From NCBI RefSeq assembly GCF_011759375.1, contig NZ_JAARML010000001.1, positions 1,922,001 through 1,986,000 of the forward strand: a stretch of 64,000 nt of DNA, written 5' to 3'. Positions 62,147-64,000 of the stretch are shown piece after piece. The notes beneath the pieces were generated by a model. The model saw nothing but the letters and a program-made list of their open reading frames with translations, was not told the DNA's origin and did no database searches. Both the position numbers and the translations under genes were made by a program. Each line of letters begins with the position of its first letter. Position 1 is the stretch's first letter. This DNA is from Paraflavitalea devenefica. GTDB lineage: Bacteria; Bacteroidota; Bacteroidia; Chitinophagales; Chitinophagaceae.

Positions 62147-63863
62147 ATTGAAGATGTTGCTTGATCTGGTTCATTCATCCTCCAAAGAAGAGTTGATCTG
62201 GATGAATGGGTACCTGGCTGGCCTGCTGGCACAAAATCAGCCGGTACAGGCACTTCAGCAAGCGCCTGCAGCAGCGGCTGAAGTAAAAGCTGCCGTACCT
62301 GCTGTACAGAAGATTACTATTGCCTATGGTACCGAAACCGGTAATTCCAAGAAGCTGGCTGCCGATTTCGCTTCCCAGGCAAAGAAGAGCGGTATCAATG
62401 CAAAGCTTGTAAGCCTTGATCAGTACAGGCTCAATGATCTTTCCAAAGAAGAATACTTCTTTACCATTATCAGTACACAGGGTGAGGGCGAGCCACCTGC
62501 CACCGCTAAGAAGTTTTATGACCATATCCACCAGAATGGTTTTAAGCTGAACCAGTTGAAGTTTGGCGTACTGGCGCTGGGCGATACTTCCTATCCTTTA
62601 TTTTGTAAAGCAGGGGAAGATGTAGATGCACAATTACAGCGCCTGGGCGGCCAGCGCATCGCGTCCCTACAACGTTGTGATACCGATTACCAGGCTGAGG
62701 CTTCCGGCTGGTTCTCCAATGTATTGAAGCAGTTGACTACTGCAGGCAGCAGCGCTCCTGCGGCAACAGCCGGTACGCCGGTTGCCAAAAAAGCCACGGG
62801 CAAAAAAATATACAAGGGCAGTGTTTTAACCAAGGTGAACCTGAATGATCGCGGTTCCTCCAAGGAGACTTATCATATTGAGATCGGCGTAGAAGATGAA
62901 ATAGATTATGCCCCGGGCGATGCTATCGGTATTGTACCAGAGAATTCAAAAACGGTAGTGAATACCATCCTGGCGCTGGGTTTCAGCAATAATGGTACGC
63001 CTGTCACTTTCCGCAATGAGGAGGATTCCATTTATAATCATTTAAAGAAACGCATTAATGTTACCTGGCTGCCTGAACGGGTGGTAAAGCAATATGCGGC
63101 CATTGTAAAACAGGATATTCCCGAAACAAAGATCGGACTGGTAGACCTGATGAAGATCTATCCGGTAAAAGATGTACAGCAGTTCCATGAGGTGATTGCT
63201 ATCCTGGAGCCTATTACTCCACGGCTGTATTCCATCTCTTCTTCTCCGGCAGCACACAGCGGGGAAGTACATATTACCGTGGCCAGGGATACTTTTTATA
63301 TTAACCAGGAACTCAAATACGGGCTCTGCTCCGATTTCCTGTCCCAGCACCTGACTCCCGACAGTGAGCTTGAATTCTATATACACAAGAACCATCAATT
63401 CCGTTTACCCGAAGCTGATAAGGATGTGATCATGATAGGCCCGGGAACAGGGGTTGCACCTTTCCGCTCTTTCCTGGCCGAGCGTGATGCTGCCGGAGCG
63501 GGAGGCCGTAACTGGTTGTTCTTTGGTGACCAGCATTTTGTAACAGATTTCCTGTATCAGACAGAGATACAGAACTGGCTGCAAACGGGTGCTCTGACAA
63601 AGATAAGTCTTGCTTTTTCCCGTGATAAAGCCTATAAAGTATACGTACAACACCGTATACTGGAACAGGCTGTTGAGTTGTGGAATTGGATCAGCAGCGG
63701 AGCTTATATCTATATATGCGGGGCTAAGAACCCGATGGCGATAGATGTGGAGTATGCCGTGTTGCAGGTAATTGAGCGTTGCGGCGGCAAAACCGGAGTA
63801 GAGGCTATACAATACCTCGATGAATTAAAAGAAGCGGGAAGGTTTTTAAAGGACGTTTATTAG
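62130..63863 (+). CDS. cysJ: Sulfite reductase flavoprotein subunit (NADPH)
   Basis: This 577-residue diflavin reductase transfers electrons from NADPH through FAD and FMN to CysI. After an N-terminal helix, the flavodoxin domain begins (ITIAYGTETGNSKKL near residue 65, STQGEGEPP near 115). An FNR-like domain follows with RLYSISSSPAAHSGEVHITV for FAD and GPGTGVAPFRSFLAER for NADPH. The C-terminus is AGRFLKDVY. It matches E. coli CysJ in order and length. It overlaps cobA by 17 bp, and cysI begins 50 bp downstream. Confidence 0.95.
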   Translation: MLVEPKLKMLLDLVHSSSKEELIWMNGYLAGLLAQNQPVQALQQAPAAAAEVKAAVPAVQKITIAYGTETGNSKKLAADFASQAKKSGINAKLVSLDQYRLNDLSKEEYFFTIISTQGEGEPPATAKKFYDHIHQNGFKLNQLKFGVLALGDTSYPLFCKAGEDVDAQLQRLGGQRIASLQRCDTDYQAEASGWFSNVLKQLTTAGSSAPAATAGTPVAKKATGKKIYKGSVLTKVNLNDRGSSKETYHIEIGVEDEIDYAPGDAIGIVPENSKTVVNTILALGFSNNGTPVTFRNEEDSIYNHLKKRINVTWLPERVVKQYAAIVKQDIPETKIGLVDLMKIYPVKDVQQFHEVIAILEPITPRLYSISSSPAAHSGEVHITVARDTFYINQELKYGLCSDFLSQHLTPDSELEFYIHKNHQFRLPEADKDVIMIGPGTGVAPFRSFLAERDAAGAGGRNWLFFGDQHFVTDFLYQTEIQNWLQTGALTKISLAFSRDKAYKVYVQHRILEQAVELWNWISSGAYIYICGAKNPMAIDVEYAVLQVIERCGGKTGVEAIQYLDELKEAGRFLKDVY

Positions 63864-63913
63864 AGCCGGGAGTAAGGGTTATTGTTTTTTAATTATTGAA
63901 CGTTGAACAAAAT

Positions 63914-64000
63914 ATGAGCACCAATAAGAATTTATCGCCCATTGAAAAGATCAAGGTTGAAAGTAATGCGTTGCGTGGCACATTAAAGGAGAGCCTGCAT
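63914..64000 (+). CDS. cysI: Sulfite reductase hemoprotein subunit, 5' part (cut by window end)
   Basis: Only the first 29 codons are in the window. They read MSTNKNLSPIEKIKVESNAL then RGTLKESLH, matching the conserved N-terminus of CysI (SPIERIKxxSNxLRG). The full protein would be about 550-570 residues, with siroheme and a [4Fe-4S] cluster, and would reduce sulfite to sulfide. The start is ATG 63914, 50 bp after cysJ, with the gene order expected for cysJI. Confidence 0.88.
   Translation, partial: MSTNKNLSPIEKIKVESNALRGTLKESLH

Overview
The window reads as chromosome of a Bacteroidota bacterium, most likely family Chitinophagaceae. The signs are TAnnTTTG/TTTG promoters instead of -10/-35 boxes, no clear Shine-Dalgarno sites, six proteins with type IX secretion (T9SS) C-terminal sorting domains, TonB-dependent receptors with CarboxypepD_reg-like N-termini, two DUF2807 proteins and BlaI/M56 pairs. 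Species cannot be named from sequence alone. I saw no phage, transposase or CRISPR array.

Layout. 0-6 kb: a secreted SUMF1-fold protein and a Tat-exported Gfo/Idh/MocA oxidoreductase, then a lipid A-type acyltransferase with a fatty acid desaturase, facing an ABC-2 exporter pair. 6-18 kb: three T9SS cargo proteins (one an M14 carboxypeptidase) and a minus-strand block of TonB receptor, TPR-like protein, and a membrane protein with its winged-helix regulator. 18-24 kb: DUF4870, malate dehydrogenase, a thioredoxin-fold protein, and an autoregulated BlaI repressor with two tandem M56 peptidases, the second carrying TonB-plug-like repeats. 24-34 kb: EF-P with an unusual modification loop, accB-accC, two large T9SS proteins, a small lipoprotein, and era-der. 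34-40 kb: initiator tRNA, tandem DUF2807 proteins, a TPP riboswitch controlling a TonB receptor (predicted thiamine uptake), and a DUF6807 protein. 40-54 kb: two Crp/Fnr regulators, NADP isocitrate dehydrogenase, acylphosphatase, a DUF1080 protein, threonine dehydrogenase, a secreted alpha-amylase, KdsA, an AraC regulator, PspC and aconitase. 54-56 kb: an ATPase plus small nuclease-like protein of unknown function. 56-64 kb: GH18 chitinase, a true formylglycine-generating enzyme, and a sulfate assimilation operon cysH-cysD-cysN-cobA-cysJ-cysI (cut by the window end).

The most interesting element is a short ORF between the promoter and cysH. It ends in five consecutive cysteine codons (58113-58181) and looks like a cysteine-sensing leader peptide for the sulfate operon. 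ATP sulfurylase (CysDN) makes APS, the Fe-S type CysH reduces it to sulfite, CysJI reduces sulfite to sulfide, and CobA starts siroheme synthesis for CysI. No APS kinase is present, which fits direct APS reduction. The neighbouring FGE would activate sulfatases that release sulfate, so this end of the window has a sulfur theme.

Other points worth attention: an EF-P with Arg at position 32, the ATPase/nuclease-like pair behind a promoter-then-terminator leader, a 22-bp inverted repeat built on an 11-bp direct repeat near kdsA, double BlaI operators abutting a start codon, and a degraded paralogue fragment beside a membrane protein gene. Coordinates and motifs were read by eye; functions are by family recognition, without database searches.
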